A DNA stretch of 64,000 nt. Origin: Symbiodinium natans. Its lineage: Eukaryota > Sar > Dinophyceae > Suessiales > Symbiodiniaceae. The position numbers and the translations under genes are program-made. Below, piece by piece: positions 22,101 to 32,687 of the stretch; within the stretch, counting starts at the first letter, position 1, and each line of letters starts with the position of its first letter. The stretch spans positions 854,657-918,656 of the forward strand of contig CAJNDS010000447.1 in the NCBI GenBank assembly GCA_905221605.1. Reading direction: 5' to 3'. Below the pieces are notes generated by a model. The model saw nothing but the letters and a program-made list of their open reading frames with translations, was not told the DNA's origin and did not search any database.

Positions 22101-22949
22101 AGCATGACACAATGCAAAGGTTGCGAGGGATCCCTGCCTACAGGTCCTACAGGTATGAGTTTATGTGACAGGCCCTACCCCTGGCTACACCATGGTGAGC
22201 TGCCCCGTCTTCACCCGACGTGTTCACCCCACCCATGCTTGGAAATGTTCTGGTCGCTCTGCTTCACTGGACCCATTCGGACCCATGCCTATCTGAGGTT
22301 GAGACCCCAATCAGTTTGAACCTTATCCTATCTGAGTGTCTTGACCGTCGATAACGGCCCAACTCTCCTGATGGGTGTCCGGGATCTCGCTCCTGAGGTG
22401 TTTCTTGTCAGTCGATGCAAACGTGGCGTTGACCCCGGAATGCAGACAAGTTGCGCAGCTTCCGGCGATTCGCCAACCAGTAGGTTCTTGGCGGCTTTTG
22501 GCGCTGATTCGACGCCTGTTTTGTGCTTACATTAGCTTCTGGATGTTTCGGGCGGTCAAGGTTCACATCATTCTGCCGAGATGCCCGTGAGAGCACTCAG
22601 ACCAACTACCGGCCCACATTTCAGCGGAAACATCAATGTGTCAATCGCCTGGCCTCAGCTCAAGCTAGAGTCGCGTCAACACCAGTGGAAACTGAAAGCA
22701 AAGCATGGGCAAAGTCACAGCGCGAACCTGGGTCACGTTTCCCCCCGGGACGGCCCGAAAAAGCGGGCCACAACAGGTGAACAAATATGACTTTTACATC
22801 ACCTCATCGGTGATGAGCATGTGTGTCCACGTACGTCCGTATGTCGTGCAGACGTTTCTGATCGGTTGGGGCTCTGGATTCTTGACGCGAAGCGTTCACA
22901 CAACTCTTGCCATGCTATGGCACAACACACCTGGTATGCTGAGCTGAGC

Positions 22950-25190
22950 TGCCCTCCCCACGCGTGCGCCCGCAAAGGACGATGCTGTTCGGCGCGATTG
23001 GCAGCCACTCTTCCCGGATGTGTGTCAGAGGCTCAGATGAAAGAATTGCAGTGCAGCTCGTGATGTCGGCCTGAGCTATGTGGCGTGAGGGTTGACGCGA
23101 CCAACGCATCACGAGTGCTGAGGCAGCAACGCCCTTCTTCATGCGGTAGGTTTGAGGGTCGTCATGCGAAGCCACCCACCGTGAGCCGACACCTCTGTCC
23201 AGCAGACCAAATGCAATTCCACATGACAGCTCAGAGCTCAGGACGCCATGATACGCATGATACGCCATGGCACTCAGATACAAGGTGGCCCCCAGTGGCT
23301 GCTCCTCGCCCTCCTGCGTCTCTGCTGGGGCGGTTCCGTAGCGACAGGCCACGATGCGCTGGCCATCCTCGGCGCCGAAAACGCGACCAGCCAACAAGCC
23401 ATTGTTTGGCGGGCAGTTCGACTAAACAGCGGTATGCACGGGTGATCGCCACACTCACGGGCCCATCTTGACCAAGGTGCCGTCACCATCAGGTTCAACA
23501 GTGACTCCTCAGGGCTCGAAACCCCGAGAGAAACCCATGAATCATGAATCAGCTCTCACCCTCCAACACTGCCTCGGGCCCATATTCTGCCGCAGCTTGG
23601 GTCAGCCGAAGGACGGTCCTGCCAAAGGATGGCAGATCCGCGTTTGTTTGGCAACTCGCAGAATCGGTTTCCTACTTCCTGTTTTGCAGATTTCAACACT
23701 CTAGAGTGGACTTGGGTCGAAACACGGAACTGAACCCTTGTTGTCAATCCGTTTAACGCGCGTGTCTCCTGGATAAGGCACCGCAGAGCTGGTCGGCCGT
23801 GTGCTCCGCGGTTGCATCCTGCTCGCTTCTCACCCCCAGCTCTGTCAAGAAGATGCCGAAGGCAACCTCCGAACCACTTCGTCATTGGTGGTGCTACATT
23901 GTGCGCTCTCGAGTGGCAGCCGAAGCTAGTTTTATGTGGGGCATGAGGCAGGAGCATCCCCACAGTAACAAATAAAAATGCCGCTGCCACAGCAGTCAGA
24001 AGTGGCGAAGGCACCCTTGTACCAAAACCAACCAAGCTGCGACAGAGTCGATGCACGAGTGGTCCAGCGTGACGCTAAAGGCATACCTCACACCAGAGCA
24101 AGCAGTGGCAGCCGGAGCTACAGCTTGAGCTTGGAAAGTTGAGGAAGGCCGGAAAGCATAAACAGAAGCCAGCTAAGCAAGAGGAGGTGCTCATTCAACC
24201 CCGCCAGAAGTTGCCGCCGGATCTGAGAAAAATTCCCGACCAGGCCGTTGTGGGCAAACAGGAATCCTCGGGTGCGCAGCAGGAAAGGCAGTTGGATGCA
24301 CAAGGATAAAGTCATCTTGGCCCCCTTTGTGGAGGAAAGCGGGGCTAGTTACACCAAGATGCGTCCGGCTTTGAATGGATGGCATGCAGCCTCGTTGACA
24401 CTGGACGACCTGGGAATGCTCGGAGAAAGAGCAGCAGGCAATGACGATGGGCATACATGACGCAAGGCTGGCTGGCAGATCCGCGTTCGGCATGTGACCA
24501 AGGTTGCTGCGGACCCGCAGCGCGGATGTGCGCAAAGATGAGGGGCGATCGCACCTCAGCCCAAGGCCGCGTGCAGAAGAGCTTCAAACATCTACAAGGG
24601 TGCAATAGCAACAGCATCAAAACAGCAGCACTGCAGCAGCTAATCAATCGCACTTAAGAATGGCACCTCTTCAGAGAGGTTGCGAAGATTTGGATCGTTC
24701 CAGGCCTCAGCTGTCAGTTTCTTTACGAAAAAGCCTAAAGTGTTACTGCGCAACTCTGGCTACAAATCCGACAGTCAAGTCCTGCAATGCCATCAAGAGG
24801 CCGGCTTCAGTGATGTAAACACGCAGGGTAGCGGAGCTTGTTGAGCGTACCACCCGACACCAAAGCCATCTGCATTCCTCAGCACAACGATGTGGAGCAC
24901 TCCTGTCACACGGGCCACAAAGCCAGACAACTGCTGTTGATCAGACGCGGATCAGGCAAGGCTGCTGATATGCCATGCCTCAGCACTGCTTGTGGTCCGC
25001 AAGAACGTAGTCTTGACAACATGATTGCACCACTGCTTCTTCCTGCTAATCGTGAAAGGTGCTCGGCGACACCCCCTGTGGCAACGCACGGCGCTCTCTT
25101 GCTGCATAGCTCTGATGGACCAAGGACATGCGCGGTCGAAGCAGAATATCTGCCAAGAGCACCTTAAAGTGCCGCATGGTGCCGCGCTTT
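22950..25190 (-). CDS. Class-II glutamine amidotransferase, Dug3/YafJ-like
   Basis: N-terminal-nucleophile amidotransferase fold. In yeast, Dug3 forms a complex with Dug2 that cleaves the gamma-glutamyl bond of glutathione. Exons on the minus strand: about 25190-25080 (LLADILLRPRMSLVHQSYAA), 24560-24505 (SPLIFAHIRAAG), 24405-24350 (VNEAACHPFKAGR), 24275-24190 (FLFAHNGLVGNFSQIRRQLL), about 23880-23800 (EVAFGIFLTELG), 23390-23265 (DGQRIVACRYGTAPAE, then ATLYLS) and 23060-22960 (SSEPLTHIREEWLPIAPNSI). These follow the YafJ/Dug3 order to the end of the domain. The catalytic Cys should follow the start Met; a minus-strand ATGTGCCGT (Met-Cys-Arg) lies at 25324-25316, but its join to the next exon is not established. 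WD40 and M20 exons follow on the same strand. Confidence 0.85.
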
Positions 25191-25329
25191 ATCGCGAAAA
25201 GCTTCTGACGGACCAGACTTATGAGTGGGTCGTGGGCTCACGATTTGCAAAACTCCTAATGTCACTTCGGCTGTGCTCCCAAGGCACATTGTCATCTGAG
25301 ATGAGGGCGCACATACGGCACATGGCTGC

Positions 25330-27550
25330 TGCTCCCAGACAGCACCGTCACGTGAGGACGGTGCAGGCAGCATTCGGCAAATCAAATTGCAAGGTTGTCG
25401 CTTGTCACAGTTTGCACGCTGCAGAACTGAGTTTTTGACGAGTCCTACGGGCAGGCTCTGCTCATGTAGTCCTAAAATGCAGCCCAAAACCATGACATGG
25501 CACAGTGAAAAAGGCGTCATTTTGCTTAGGCAATGCCACTACAGTCAGCTCAGCTTTCTAAGCCTAACTGAGTCCAAGCAACAAAGGCGTCATATGCCAT
25601 CCCCCAGGGTCTTTGTCAGCAACACAAGCTGGGCGCCGCGCCGTCGATCAACAGCTGAAGCAAAGGCAGCAAATAGGCAACCTACAGTGGTTTCGTGGAG
25701 TCACTACTTTGACGTGGTCTTGTTACGCGGGCGTGGGGAGCAAACTGTTTTGCCCGAGCCCGTTTGTGAGCAAACCATCACATCCTCGCGAGCCAGGAGA
25801 GCGCTGGAAAAGCCCAGAGAAACTTCATCGCAAATGTGACGACATGACATCCTTTCCATCAAGCAGCAAGGGCACGGCCCAGCTTTGCCTAGGCGGCTGT
25901 TAGGTCGGCGCTCTACTTTTGGGAAGCCCGAGGTCGACGCGACGCAGTTGGTCTCATCAGACCTGGCATGGCACCCAGAAAGCAGCTTTCGCCTGTGTTG
26001 AACTTATTTGACAGGACCACCCAATACGCCCCAGCCTTCCGAATGCAAGTTCTTCACCAGGTGGGGGTTCAACGCAGAGCCCCATTCATCACCTCAGTGA
26101 CATGGCAGACTTAGCACATGGTGGACCAATGCGCCACAACATGCCACAACACCCTTTCTCAGAAAGCGACCAAGTTGGGCAACGGTTGGCGCAGGACTAA
26201 CTTCTACAGGGATCGCTGCCTGACGTGGCACGCGTGGCACATGCTCACGATTCTCAGGACATCAGCGCAAGCGGACGGCCTGAGCTTCAAAAAACTTTGC
26301 CTGGAGCCACATGCGATCCACGCATCCCCCACGAAGTCATATGGCCCAGCACCTGCTCCTGAGACCCGTCACGGCGCTGCACCGTGCCTGACAATGGCAC
26401 TTGTGTCTTACTATTCCGCACGCGACTGGCTTGTAACAGGAGTGACTGGGACAACACGCCTGGCGAGAACTTGTTCGTGGCAGGAGCCTTCGCCATGGAA
26501 CCGCACGTGTCCAACATTGAAAGGGTTCGAAACCACACGACGAAGCAGTGTCCCACGGAGGTCCATGCACCACGCCTTCGCAGAGCGGGAAAACCTTGGC
26601 CATTGCACCCAACTGCACCCCCAACAACGAGTAAGCCACTCACTCCTAAACACTGGCACCCCGAAGCAGCCCAAGCACAGCACTTGTCAAGCTTTGGTCT
26701 CTTGCTTGGCTTGGCGGAGGGGCCGCGGAATCCTGGCCGCAGCATGCTGCAAGTCGCAGGCATGACACGCAAGCATCAAATAAGTTAAATACGACCTCCA
26801 CGCATCTGTTCCGGACCCTGTGCAAACCACGGCGCATGTCGGCACACACCAAAACATGACCCGTCGGCTCTTTGTGGCAGGCGCCTTATCTTTCGATGGC
26901 CGTTGAGGCGGAGATCCTTTCTTGATGGCTGCATCATAAGGGTTTCATCGGAATCACCACCGCATGCACATCTTCAAAAGCCCACACCTTTTCTCGCATT
27001 GTTAGCCTCCGCACACTGCACCACCCAACAAGCAATGCACCCTGCATTTTGCGGCTAGTCACAAAATGGCATCATGGCTCTGCCACGCTGCATGCCAGTT
27101 TCTGCAGCTGCACGCTGTGCCTGGCGATGTGTCCAGCGCCCAGAACACCGAGGTAGCAACACGGCTGCCAGCGCCAGCCGCGCTTCCTCGGTGGGCGAAT
27201 TTGGCAGCATCCAGCTACCCGCCGGATTTTTCTGTTCTTGTGCATTTCGGAACCACCCGGCGGCCGCCCTGATGACTGGGCAAGGAAAATGAATGAAAAT
27301 GACCACCCATTCTGATGTGCTGGCTTGCGTCTAAACGATACTGTCGAGTGAGTGGCGAACTGTCCCAATTCGAGAGATTTTGAAATCCATTCTCAGGGTG
27401 CAAACAATGTTGAACCCCCCGAGCTCCAAGGAGATTCCAAGGAGTGCGCGCTGCGTCACGTGCCCGCGCTAGTCGCCGGACGACTCCAAGATTATTTGTT
27501 TTTTCCCGCACGCTCTGTTCCATTGATCCATACAATCGCGGTCCCCGTGC
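25330..27550. other. No gene recognised
   Basis: Unique sequence upstream of the amidotransferase. Open stretches of 80-215 codons exist on both strands (the longest plus-strand one is 26118-26765), but their composition is irregular, they overlap each other, and none shows a domain. The first amidotransferase exon and its promoter could lie here. I find no recognisable promoter motif, and dinoflagellates generally lack a TATA box. Confidence 0.45.
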
Positions 27551-27559
27551 AAATGCCGA

Positions 27560-28640
27560 CTCGACTCACGGCATGCGGGTAGCAAGGGGCGGCGGCTCGG
27601 ACGAATCGGCAAGAAGGTCGCTGGCGAGGGGCAGCGCGCCATCGAGAGTGGAGGTGCCAGCCAGGGGCATGGCGAGGATCCTTGGCAATGGCATGGCTCG
27701 GGCCCTGCAGCGGGCGAGCTGCCTGACAAAGGTGGCAGCAATGCCGAGGACCGTGAGGTGGCAGCGACGTGACCGCACCAGCTCAGGGTAGGCGCGCTCT
27801 TTGGCGCTGCTAGACCCGGCGCCGGTCATGCTGTTGTGTGCGCCAGCCAGGCCTTCCCTGTTGTCATCCGCTCGCGCCCTCCTCTGGCGCCTCGTGGACT
27901 GCAATACCCTGTGAGCCGGCCTGCGTGCTTCCGCCCCAAGCCATGCTTTTGGCCCTACGCCGCCGTCTGCGCTTCCCACTGCCCCTGCGTGCCAGGCGTT
28001 GTGGCCCACCCGGCTGTGGAGGAGAAGTGGATGCTTTTGGCGATCACGCCCTCGCCTGCACCCGCACGGGCTTGATAGCTCGCAGGGCGAAAATCGCGGA
28101 CGACGATCGGCGCCGCCTCGACTTCGTCTTGTATGGCGCCACCAGGCGCGGCGAGGCGCTGTGCTGCGATGTCACGCTCGTGTCACCCCTTCGCGCGGAC
28201 GGGATGCCGCAGCCGGGAAGTCGCGATCGTGACGGCGCGGCAATCGAAGTCGCGCGGCGCCGGAAACTCGCACGGTACCCTGAGCTTGCTCGGCCCGGAC
28301 CGCAAAGGCTCGTGGTGCTGGCATCTGAGGTCGGCGGGCGTTGGGGCAGCCAGGCCCACGATCTCCTGCGTCGCCTCGTTCGCGTGCGGTCCCTGCGAGC
28401 TCCCCCCGTGCAGCGCGCAGCTGCTACAGCAGGCTCGCAGCGCCGCTGGTGGGGGTTCCTGAGCTGCGCGCAGCAGCGCGCGCTAGCGTCCACGCTGCCG
28501 GGCGGCATCTGGCGCGCACCAGCGCAGCCGGGCGGCGATGGGCAGCCGACGCTCAGCGAAGTCGTCGAGCTTGCCGAGCCGGCGGCAGACTGGACATTTC
28601 CTGGCTGACGGAAAAAGGCGCGCGAACAAAAAAAACGTGG
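27560..28640 (+). mobile_element. Retroelement 3' fragment (plus orientation)
   Basis: Frame 27838-28608 encodes the C-terminal region of a dinoflagellate RT element: Cys-rich RRCGPPGCGGEVDAFGDHAL, then RRRLDFVLYGATRRGEALCC, then RLVVLASEVGGRW and QRRWWGFLSCAQQRALAS, ending at a stop. Compared with the copy at 29.3-30.2 kb, a segment of about 40-45 residues is missing between IARRAKI and DDRRRLDFV, so this copy has an internal deletion. Just after the stop comes GAAAAAGGCGCGCGAAC then A8, resembling the 3' ends of the other copies. 27560-27830 is probably more of the same element, out of frame. Confidence 0.75.
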
Positions 28641-29225
28641 AACGCGGTGGTCCCCCAGCCAGTCGCAGCACGACATATCCAGATTACACCAGTGCTGAAC
28701 CACATTCAGACCACTGCCAGGTGCATGAGATGAAGATGCATCAACGCATCGCGTGTAGCATCGATGGTTGCCAAAACGGCCAGCACGGCTGAACCACTTA
28801 ACGGACTTGAAACGACTGATCTCTGCACGACAAAGCTGTTGAGGGGGAAAACCGTGTCCCTTGGGGCCCGTGGACTAAAAACCCCCCCAACCGAGCTCAA
28901 TGAACGCTGGAGCAAGCTTGGGGCCTCCCTCCCGCTGCCCGAGCAAATCACCCCCGGGATCCCCAGGTGTCGGCTAGAGCGATGTAAATCCCTTCAGGAC
29001 AACATTGCTAGCTCGGCCACATGACCGCCCCGCGGGTGTGGGGAAAATTTTGTTTTTTCACACACGCCTTCTTACGTCAGCAGTCTCCAACGGTCAGCGC
29101 AGCGGCAGGCGGCTGGGTCCTTCCACGTCAGCTAAAGCCAGGATCTCATCCAGCTCGCGCGTCCAAGGGCTGTGCAGCCGACCGCCTGCTGCACGGAGAC
29201 GGAGCGGAGTGCCTTGTTGGACAGC
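28641..29225. other. Spacer between two opposed retroelement 3' ends
   Basis: Unique sequence with no recognisable gene, lying between the A-rich 3' end of the plus-strand fragment (about 28635) and the A-rich 3' end of the minus-strand copy (about 29250). An open plus-strand stretch covers 29021-29220 without a known motif. Confidence 0.45.
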
Positions 29226-29239
29226 ACCAAAGCATGGGT

Positions 29240-30290
29240 AAAACATTTTTTTTTCGCACCTTTTTCCGCCAGCTGGAAGGAGTCCCTTCGCTACGGCCGC
29301 AGGGGCAGGCGACTGTGGCCCTCAGGGGCAGCGTGGTGGATGACGCTGTCGAGCGGCGGGCCTTCGCCAGCCTCAGGTTGCAGCGGCTGCCGCCAGGCAC
29401 CTCCAAGAGCCGTACTGGCGACTGCCTGCTGCACCGCGACCGGAAGCATGCTCCACCAGCGCCTCGCCCAAGCTGCTGTCGCTGCCGCGCGCACGGGGAG
29501 GGGCGCGCGGTACGCCTTGAGACGCACCAGGTCTCGCACGAAGCCTCGGGCCTGAGCGTTCCAGCGGCCGCCCACCTCGGAGCCGAGCACGACGAGCGTT
29601 TGCGGCCCCCCTCGCGTGAGCTCCGGGTACGCGGCGTGCTTCGGCGCTCAGCCACCCGCAGCACGGCTCCGTCCACGGCCGCTGCGCACGGCTGCGGGTG
29701 CCCCGATCGCGTGAGCGGGGAAACCAGCGTGGCGTCGCAGCACTGCGCCCCCCCGCTGCGCAGCGCCCCGTACACGACGAGGTCGAGTCTGCGACGGTCC
29801 TGCGCTTCGACCTGCGGGGCGGTGGCGTTGGCCAGCCACTGCTGCGGAACGACTTGACCTTCCGACCCCACCCACCGCTTCCCGGGCGACCTGCTCCACG
29901 ATCTTGGCCCGCCTGGCGAGGAGTCCAGTGCACGGGCACGCAAGTGCGTGGTCGCCGAAGCGGTCTACTGCGCCACGGCAGCCATGGGGCGGCCCGCAGG
30001 TGTTGCTGTGCAGAGGCAGAGGTTGTCGCAGGCGGCGCTTCAAAGCGATCTGCATCGCCATCGGTGGGAGCGTGGTGGCCGGCTCTGTGGGCTGCCTGCG
30101 GTCCTGCCTGGGATCGCAAGAGTGCCTGGGAACTGGGTGGCATGTCTGGCAGAAGCGTGCGTTCGCGGAAGTGCGTGTTGAGGGTTCGCGTCGCGCGCAT
30201 CTGCCATCCATGCGGCCAGTCTCCGGGCCCTGCGTCGTCGGCTGGGGGCGGGCGCACCCCGTCCAACAAGGCGCTCCACGTGGGGCAGTT
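29240..30290 (-). mobile_element. Retroelement C-terminal part (minus orientation)
   Basis: Same family as the 27.6-kb fragment. The minus strand reads WPHGWQMRATRTLNTHFRER, RRAKI, then in another frame VPQQWLANATAPQVEAQDRR, LDLVVYGALRSGGAQCC, and in a third frame LGSEVGGRWNAQARGF and ARRWWSMLPVAVQQAVAS. At least two frameshifts separate these blocks, so it is dead. The 3' end is followed by GCGGAAAAAGGTGCG and A9. It continues the element whose RT part is at 31.5-33.4 kb, beyond the insertion. Confidence 0.78.
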
Positions 30291-31463
30291 TGGCTTCGAC
30301 TTGGAGCGGCCAGGAGCCCCCCAGCCGGCATCGGTGCCTAGCCTAGCCACGCTCCTGAGAATTTCCGGGCGCAGATCGGGTGTGGTCGACACTCTTGTTC
30401 AATTTGTTCTGTCAATCTGTCCCAGGCGCCCAGGCGAACTACAAGCCACCGACACGGAAAACATGTTCATGTGTTAAGTTAAGAAGCTTGATGTAGGGAA
30501 GCGAGCTGCGCAGCACCCCGTGATGCACGGACTACCGCGGCCTGTGGCGGGGACACGCATTATTCGCTGCGGCCCGCCCGCGGCAAGGCTGCTACTGGTG
30601 ATGATGCTGCAACACACTGAAGGACAAAGCACCAGCCTTTTGGTCCTGAGCAAACACAGCTGCTGAGGAGGCTTGAAGCTCGCAGGAGCACCTGAATCAG
30701 CATGGCAAGGGGCACAGCACCATGAATTCATGAACCTCGCGGGTCTTTATGAGGCTTGAGCCAGACGTTGCCATGAGGGGCCATGTAGATCCTGCTGATA
30801 CGTCGAAACTCCTCCACATGTTTCATCCCACTCGAAGATACACAAAAAAAATCCCAGCCTGCCGCGGTCTTCCTCGCTTGCGTCACCCTGGGCAGCAGGC
30901 TCGTGCCCCGCTCAAAGATCAAATCGGCAAATGTTCTGGCCTTGTGGCACTATACATATTCGTTGCATGTGGCTTAACGCTAAACATTGAACCATATGCA
31001 TAAGTCTAGTATACTTCCTACTGGCTACTGGTCAGGGTTTCAAGCTCGTTTCGGAATGTCTTAACACGGCCCAAAAGCAATCCAGCAGCTTCATAGGATT
31101 CGGGTTCTTCATGGGAATGGGCTGGGAATGGTATGCTCCCGATCTTTTGCTTGTAGGCATGGGATGCCTTGTTTGGAGTGTTTGGCTTCGACTTGGAGCG
31201 GCCAGGAGCCCCCCAGCCGGCATCGGTGCCTAGCCACGCTCCTGAGAATTTCCGGGCGCTGATCGGGTGTGGTCGACACTCTTGTTCAATTTGTTCTGTC
31301 AATCTGTCCCAGGCGCCCAGGTGAACTACAAGCCACCGACACTTCACCAGTCTATGTATAGTGCCACAAGGCCAGAACATTTGCCGATTTGAACTTTGAG
31401 CGGGGCACGAGCCTGCTGCCCAGGGTGACGCAAGCGAGGAAGACCGCGGCAGGCTGGGACACG
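30291..31463. mobile_element. Composite insertion interrupting the retroelement
   Basis: The minus-strand retroelement reading breaks off after LAGRCREALEGGAGR (about 31470) and resumes at CPTWSALLDGVRPPPA (about 30285). The 1.17 kb between has a rearranged structure. A 155-165 bp segment occurs twice in direct orientation (about 30290-30453 and 31185-31342), and a 105-bp segment occurs twice inverted (about 30854-30958 and 31355-31463). Copies are about 95-98% alike by eye. No transposase or clear target duplication is seen. It may be several successive insertions or template switches. Confidence 0.65.
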
Positions 31464-32303
31464 GGGCGTCTCGGCCCGCTCCCCCTTCCAGGGCCTCCCG
31501 GCACCGGCCTGCCAAATCGGGCGCACGAGCTCGCATGACCGGCAGCGCGTCTGCCCACGCAGCCCAGTACGCGGCCGGGGCTGTGCGTTGCGCGGATTGG
31601 AGGCCGAGTCCGCCGAGCACTGCTGGCAGCGTGGCTATGGGCCACGCGTGGGGCGCGTCGTCAAGGGGCTCTCCTCCACCCTCGTGACTCGGACGGGGGC
31701 AGCGTGCGGAGCGCATGGTTGGCACGAGTGGAGGCACACATGGAGAGGAGGAGCCAACTGCACTGCAGGTCGGTGCGCTCCGCCGCCCATGCTCGCACGA
31801 ACTCGGGGTGTCCGATGGGACTACCCAGGATCAGCAGGCCTCTCTCAGGCGGTGGCTTGTCCCCTCGCCACACCGCGGCCCCCAGCTCGGGGATGCCGGC
31901 CGGCGGGGGGGTCTCTCCCAGCGTGAACGTCCTGGTTTTGCCGAGGTTGGAAGCGATGCCACAGTGGGTCTCGACTGTTGTCGTCGTGCTGTCCAGGGCC
32001 GCCCGCGCAAGCTTTGGGACTGTGACGACATAGAGGTCGTCCAGGAAGGCTAGCAAGGCATCGTCGCGGTGCAGCTTGGCCGCGGCTTGGCAGAGCGCCT
32101 CGTGTTGCCCCAGCGCGAACAGCGCCGGAGCAAGGGGATCGCCCTGCACGCAGCCTTCGCCTTGCGGCACGGTCCGGCACGCCCCCGTGGCGTCCCACCA
32201 GCAGTAGCTGGAGGGCTGGCCATAAAAGAGCCGCACGAAGGGGAGGAGCTCCGGCGCAACCTCACGTAGCTTGCTGAGGAAGGCTACGCGGGACATGGAG
32301 TCA
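31464..32303 (-). mobile_element. Retroelement reverse-transcriptase palm (minus orientation)
   Basis: One open frame from 32296 encodes MSRVAFLSKLREVAPELLPF, then FVRLFYGQPSSYCWWD, the motif-B-like QGDPLAPALFALGQHEALCQ, and FLDDLYVVT where YADD is usual. Thumb-like sequence follows (GKTRTF, ERGLLILGSPIGHPEF). After a frame change comes LPAVLGGLGLQSAQRTAPAA and YWAAWADALPVM. Upstream it is cut by the inverted-repeat element at 32306; downstream it is cut by the composite insertion. The motif set belongs to the abundant dinoflagellate RT family. Confidence 0.82.
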
Positions 32304-32305
32304 TA

Positions 32306-32685
32306 CTTGGAGGTTCATGGGACTTAATAACCACTTATGACTGGGCGTATAACCCTACTTATAACACCTCTAAAGGGCCTTATGGGGGTTCTCCGAATTA
32401 TAAGGGCGAGAAGGTGGTGGAGCGTGCTGTCGGTCGCTGTGCAAGCGGCCGTCGGCACCACTGCCCTTGGCCAGGCGCCCTGCGTCTCGGCAGGCTCGGA
32501 CTCCACGCCGCTGCCGCTGGACCGAATCCTGGAGCCGGGCGTAACAGCGGCAACTAGCCGCCTGCCCATGCGGCCTTGAGACACGAGTCGGCGTCGGAGA
32601 AAAGGAGCGTTTAAAAAAATAATAATAAGGATCGAGGGTTATAAGCCCAGTTATAAGTGGTTATTAAGTCCCATGAACCTCCAAG
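32306..32685. mobile_element. 380-bp TA-flanked terminal-inverted-repeat element
   Basis: The two ends are inverted repeats of about 51 bp with two mismatches, beginning CTTGGAGGTTCATGGGACTT. TA stands directly outside each end (32304-32305 and 32686-32687). Removing the element and one TA restores the retroelement codons for GRSAYDSMSR, so TA is a target duplication as in Tc1/mariner-type insertions. It has no transposase and so is a MITE. Its interior carries a foreign piece, the retroelement tail described separately. Confidence 0.88.
32395..32625 (+). mobile_element. Retroelement 3' tail nested inside the MITE
   Basis: The plus strand reads RARRWWSVLSVAVQAAVGTT, then PLDRILEPG and ATSRLPMRP, and stops. 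This resembles the C-terminal tail of the 29.3-kb copy (ARRWWSMLPVAVQQAVAS, SRLPLRP). After the stop comes CGGAGAAAAGGAGCG and a T3A7-type A-rich end, as in the other copies. It is therefore a 5'-truncated retroelement end inside the inverted-repeat element. Confidence 0.72.
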
Positions 32686-32687
32686 TA

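Noticed and set aside
26118-26765. 215-codon plus-strand frame as a gene
   Set aside because: No domain, a non-uniform composition, overlapping frames of similar length on the other strand, and opposite orientation to all recognised genes.
29021-30477. Long plus-strand frames over 29.0-30.5 kb as genes
   Set aside because: They are the antisense of GC-rich minus-strand retroelement sequence, which carries the recognisable motifs.
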